DNA of 64,000 bases from the NCBI RefSeq assembly GCF_000143085.1, contig NC_014315.1, positions 1,580,001 through 1,644,000 of the forward strand, in the 5' to 3' direction. The translations under genes were made by a program, and so were the position numbers. How positions within the stretch are numbered: the stretch's first letter is position 1; every line of letters begins with the position of its first letter. Below the pieces are notes generated by a model. The model searched no databases. It worked only from the letters and a program-made list of their open reading frames with translations, and was not told the origin of the DNA. This document shows, piece by piece, positions 60,577-64,000 of this stretch. This DNA comes from Nitrosococcus watsonii C-113 (GTDB lineage: Bacteria > Pseudomonadota > Gammaproteobacteria > Nitrosococcales > Nitrosococcaceae).

Positions 60577-61983
60577 ATGAACACAACCCAACCCAACCAA
60601 CGTATTGAAACCGATAGCATGGGCGAAATCGAGGTACCCGCCGATCGCTACTGGGGCGCTCAAACCCAGCGCTCGCTAATCTATTTTTCCATTGGCCAAG
60701 ATCTTATCCCTCAGGAAGTCATAGAAGCCTTTGGGCACCTTAAAAAGGCTGCTGCCCTCGCCAATTCGGAGCTAGGTAAACTGCCGGAAGAAAAGGCTCA
60801 ACTCATCGCCCAAGCCGCCACGGAAGTTGCGGACGGCAAGCTCAACGATCATTTTCCACTGCGGGTTTGGATGACGGGAAGCGGTACCCAAGCCAACATG
60901 AATATCAATGAAGTTATCGCTAACCGGGCCATTGAACTTGCTGGCGGAGTTAAGGGCAGCAAGGATCCTATCCATCCCAACGATCACGTTAACTTATCCC
61001 AATCCTCCAATGACACTTTTCCTTCGGCAATGCATATTGCCTCGGCCAAAGCCATTCAAACCCGGTTACTTCCTGAGGTGCAAAAGCTGCGCGATGCCCT
61101 TCACATAAAAGCGGAGGAATTTAAAGAAATCGTTAAAATTGGGCGCACCCACCTACAAGATGCCGTTCCCTTAACGCTGGGGCAAGAGTTCTCCGGCTAC
61201 GTAGCTCAGCTCGATGACGGCTGCAAGCGAATCGAAACTGCCCTACCTGGACTCTACGAACTAGCTATCGGTGGAACCGCGGTAGGCACCGGCCTTAATG
61301 CGCCGCCTCAATTTTCTGAACGGGTGAGCGCTTATCTCAATAAATTTACTGGACTTCCTTTTATTCCCGCAGCTAATAAGTTTGCTGCCCTAGCGGCCCA
61401 CGATGGCATGGTAATGGCCAGCGGAACTCTGCGGGTACTAGCCTGCTCCCTCATGAAAATCGCCAATGATATCCGCTGGTTGGGGTCAGGGCCTCGCTGT
61501 GGATTGGGCGAGCTGCTATTACCGGCCAACGAGCCTGGTTCTTCCATCATGCCTGGAAAAGTCAACCCCACCCAGTGCGAAGCCATGACCATGGTTGCCG
61601 CGCAAGTCATGGGTAATGACACCGCCATCGGGATCGCTGGCTCCCAGGGTAATTTTGAACTTAATGTGTTTAAACCCATGCTGGTCTTCAACCTGCTCCA
61701 TTCGGTCACGCTGCTAGCGGACAGTTGCCATAACTTTACCTGCTTCTTGGTAGAAGGGCTCCAAGCAAACCGAAGCCGGATTGCCCACTACGTGGAACAA
61801 TCTCTTATGTTAGTGACGGCTTTAACGCCAGAGCTCGGCTATGACCAAGCAGCCAAAGTCGCCCATTACGCCCTAGAAAAAGACATGTCCCTTAAACAAG
61901 CCTGCTTAGAGTTAAAAGTGCTATCAGCCGAGAAGTTTGACGCCATTGTACAACCCAGCAAGCTAGCCCATCCCTTTAGGTAG
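60577..61983 (+). CDS. fumC: Fumarate hydratase class II
   Basis: 468 aa iron-free fumarase of the TCA cycle. Signature [28 protein letters not shown], catalytic His in [10 protein letters not shown] and the [10 protein letters not shown] block. Full length. AAGGAG lies 8 bases before the ATG. Beside an FNR-like regulator, but no FNR box is seen before it. Confidence 0.96.
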   Translation: MNTTQPNQRIETDSMGEIEVPADRYWGAQTQRSLIYFSIGQDLIPQEVIEAFGHLKKAAALANSELGKLPEEKAQLIAQAATEVADGKLNDHFPLRVWMTGSGTQANMNINEVIANRAIELAGGVKGSKDPIHPNDHVNLSQSSNDTFPSAMHIASAKAIQTRLLPEVQKLRDALHIKAEEFKEIVKIGRTHLQDAVPLTLGQEFSGYVAQLDDGCKRIETALPGLYELAIGGTAVGTGLNAPPQFSERVSAYLNKFTGLPFIPAANKFAALAAHDGMVMASGTLRVLACSLMKIANDIRWLGSGPRCGLGELLLPANEPGSSIMPGKVNPTQCEAMTMVAAQVMGNDTAIGIAGSQGNFELNVFKPMLVFNLLHSVTLLADSCHNFTCFLVEGLQANRSRIAHYVEQSLMLVTALTPELGYDQAAKVAHYALEKDMSLKQACLELKVLSAEKFDAIVQPSKLAHPFR

Positions 61984-61993
61984 GCGTTTCTGA

Positions 61994-62030
61994 TTAAATG
62001 GTTTAAATCCACCGCTTAAATGGTTTAAAT
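61994..62030. repeat. Tandem AT-rich 15-bp repeat after fumC
   Basis: TTAAATGGTTTAAAT occurs twice, at 61994-62008 and 62016-62030, in the 339-base space between fumC and sulP. No gene is seen in this space; it must hold the sulP promoter. Possibly an operator pair. Confidence 0.5.
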
Positions 62031-62322
62031 AAACTAATTTTATAACTTTATAGCTATTAGTAATCCGGTTTTATCACCTTATTTCTTTTAAGTATTTAAT
62101 AGGTTATCTCCTCTCTCGTGTAGATGGCACAGAAATCGCATTAAGGGTAGAGGTTTTCGTAGCACTAGGATAACAATTTGCTTTTACAGACCCTGGTACT
62201 GGCTTTTTCCATTACGTTTTTATCCAGGGAGCAAAGACAGCAAGGGCATAAAAAGCAGTCCACACCCATGCTAAGTATTACTTAAACAAACACCTTAAAA
62301 AAAGACGAGGGATCATAAGAAA

Positions 62323-63993
62323 ATGGCACAGCACGCTGACACCCTTGGGGCTCCCAAAAAAGGCTTTGCCGGCTTGAAGGAAAATTTTGCTGCCGATTTA
62401 AGGGCGGGGCTAAGTATTTCTCTCATTGCCTTGCCCTTGAGTCTGGGAATCGCCTTAGCTTCTGGCTTTCCAGCCTTTGCCGGCCTCATCGCAGCTATTG
62501 TAGGCGGCATGCTCGTTTCCCGCATCAGTGGCTCTTATGTCACCATTAATGGGCCAGCAGCCGGGCTAATTGTAGCCAATCTGGCAGCTATCCAAAGCCT
62601 CGGCCAAGGGGATATTCACGCTGGCTACCTTTATGCTATCGCCGCGGTCTTTGTAGCCGGCATCATGGTTTTTATTATTGGCGCCGCCGGGGCAGGAAAA
62701 CTTGTGGATGTCTCCCCCAGTTCGGTGATTCATGGCATGTTAACCTACATTGGGGTGGTTATCATGGCCAAAATGTTTTTCCCAATGGTGGGGGTCATTC
62801 CTGAAGTCCATCCAATTCTAGGCTCCAACGTGGTTGGCACAATAGCTGCCATTCCTCAAGGTTTTACCGATATGCTGCCCCCCGTGGCCATTATAGGATT
62901 TGTTTCCTTGCTCATCATGGCCCTCCACCCCTTGATCAAGATCAAATGGGTGCAATTAATCCCAAGCCCGGTATGGGTGCTGATATTTGCCATCCCCGCA
63001 GGCGCGCTCTTTGATCTGGAAACATTGCAGCAACAGCTCAACCGTCCAGAAGGAAAAGAGCTGCTGCTAGCCTTACCGAGCAACCCCTTGGATGCCATTG
63101 CCTGGATCGGCCCAATTACCCCGGACTTCGGTAAAATCCTAACCTGGGCTTTTTGGTACGCTGCTCTCACCATCGCCCTTATCACAGCCATTGAATCCGG
63201 TCTTAGCGCCAAAGCGGTGGATCAACTCGACCCCTATCATCGGCACTCGGATATCGGCAAGGACATCCGCGCAGTGGGTATAGGGAGCGCCGTTTCCGGC
63301 ATTCTCGGCGGCTTGCCTATGATCGCTGAAATTGTTCGTAGCAAAGCCAACGTCCTGATGGGGGCAAGAACAGGCTGGGCCAATTTCTTCCATGGCACCT
63401 TTATCCTGATTTTTGTTTTTGCATTGTCTCCAGTCATGCAAATGATCCCAGTCGCCTCGCTCTCCGCAATGATGGTCTTCGTGGGATATAAGCTGGCTGC
63501 TCCTAGCGAATTTGCTGGTATCTTTAAAATTGGTCGGGATCAGTTTCTCTATTTCATACTCACTTTGCTTGTTTGCATTTTCACTAACCTGCTTGTGGGC
63601 GTTTTTGCGGGCATCATTTTCAAATTCATTTACCAAGCCGTGGTAATGAGAGCGCCAACTTCCACCCTTTTCAAAGCGGATTTAACTATCGACCATAGAG
63701 ATGAAAGTGTCGAAGGCGAAGGTGAGGGTGAAGGCGAATACCAAATCAAAGTAAAAAAAGGCGCGACCTTCACCAATTTTCTCTCCTTTAAACGCCGGCT
63801 CAATCAACTACCAAAGGGGAAGAAAATCATTGTTGACTTTTCTGATGCTAAAGTAGTGGATTTCACCACGCAAACGGCGCTCCAGCACCACGCTAAACTC
63901 TACCAGGAGACCGGGGGATCCATTGAGGTTGTGGGGCTTGAAAAACTCAAGGCCTACTCGAAACATCCTCAATCAACCCGCTATCGGCGCTAG
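62323..63993 (+). CDS. SulP-family anion transporter with STAS domain
   Basis: 556 aa. Ten to twelve membrane helices in 25-440 (start ADLRAGLSISLIALPLSLGIA, core GSYVTINGPAAGLIV), then a cytoplasmic STAS domain (about 478-550, IIVDFSDAKVVDFTTQTAL). The family carries bicarbonate or sulfate; the substrate is not decided by sequence. The linker before STAS has an EGEGEGEGE acidic repeat (DNA 63713-63740). It ends 7 bases before the window edge. Confidence 0.93.
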   Translation: MAQHADTLGAPKKGFAGLKENFAADLRAGLSISLIALPLSLGIALASGFPAFAGLIAAIVGGMLVSRISGSYVTINGPAAGLIVANLAAIQSLGQGDIHAGYLYAIAAVFVAGIMVFIIGAAGAGKLVDVSPSSVIHGMLTYIGVVIMAKMFFPMVGVIPEVHPILGSNVVGTIAAIPQGFTDMLPPVAIIGFVSLLIMALHPLIKIKWVQLIPSPVWVLIFAIPAGALFDLETLQQQLNRPEGKELLLALPSNPLDAIAWIGPITPDFGKILTWAFWYAALTIALITAIESGLSAKAVDQLDPYHRHSDIGKDIRAVGIGSAVSGILGGLPMIAEIVRSKANVLMGARTGWANFFHGTFILIFVFALSPVMQMIPVASLSAMMVFVGYKLAAPSEFAGIFKIGRDQFLYFILTLLVCIFTNLLVGVFAGIIFKFIYQAVVMRAPTSTLFKADLTIDHRDESVEGEGEGEGEYQIKVKKGATFTNFLSFKRRLNQLPKGKKIIVDFSDAKVVDFTTQTALQHHAKLYQETGGSIEVVGLEKLKAYSKHPQSTRYRR

Positions 63994-64000
63994 ACTGCTA

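Overview
The window reads as a chromosomal stretch of a gammaproteobacterium. Several gene orders are the classical ones of that class: tig-clpP-clpX-lon, cvpA-purF, yceD-rpmF-plsX-fabH-fabD-fabG-acpP-fabF-pabC-mltG-tmk-holB-pilZ-tatD, iscR-iscS-iscA beside cysE and trmJ, and uvrC-pgsA-tRNA-Gly-tRNA-Cys-tRNA-Leu. Protein style, a treZ-treY trehalose pathway and a SulP transporter suggest a Chromatiales-type organism; Nitrosococcus is my best guess, but the genus is inference.

Layout. 1-2.8 kb: the 3' part of an rRNA operon (23S, 5S, strong terminator). 2.9-10.9 kb: an accessory-looking stretch with cardiolipin synthase, aldehyde dehydrogenase, an IS1-type remnant, a KfrA-like coiled-coil protein followed by a Tn3-transposase relic and a partial self-duplication, a Bax-inhibitor-1 protein, tRNA-Ser, a Tus-like replication-terminator protein with a large palindrome in front of it, and an aminotransferase-V enzyme. 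10.9-21.8 kb: fatty-acid and cell-envelope operon. 21.9-30.6 kb: purF, cvpA, a SPOR protein and the Lon/ClpXP/trigger-factor proteostasis block, then tRNA-Leu(UAG). 30.7-37.7 kb: two small envelope proteins and trehalose synthesis from glycogen (treZ, treY). 38-42.7 kb: iron-sulfur genes under a clear IscR site, cysE, trmJ, queA. 42.8-50.1 kb: tRNA-Leu(CAA), a frameshifted small gene, uvrC, pgsA, three tRNAs and mfd. 50.1-52.7 kb: the wreck of a Trk potassium-uptake locus. 52.7-64 kb: yhbY, yihY, slipin/nfeD pair, a thiS-thiG fusion, an FNR-like regulator with a perfect FNR box before a response-regulator gene, a broken lipoprotein gene, fumC and sulP.

Most notable: (1) tRNA-Leu(UAA) is interrupted by a 235-nt group I intron inside the anticodon; (2) trkH has been broken by a local inversion that left perfect 84-bp inverted repeats made from the end of the neighbouring gene; (3) a Tus-family candidate outside the enterics, with a 27-bp palindrome in its promoter region; (4) treY appears to start at a non-canonical ATC codon; (5) a degenerate (Asp to Glu) response regulator behind an FNR box; (6) a ThiS-ThiG fusion in which the ThiS Gly-Gly is internal; (7) an isc cluster without iscU, hscBA or fdx. 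No CRISPR array, intact prophage or complete insertion sequence was seen.
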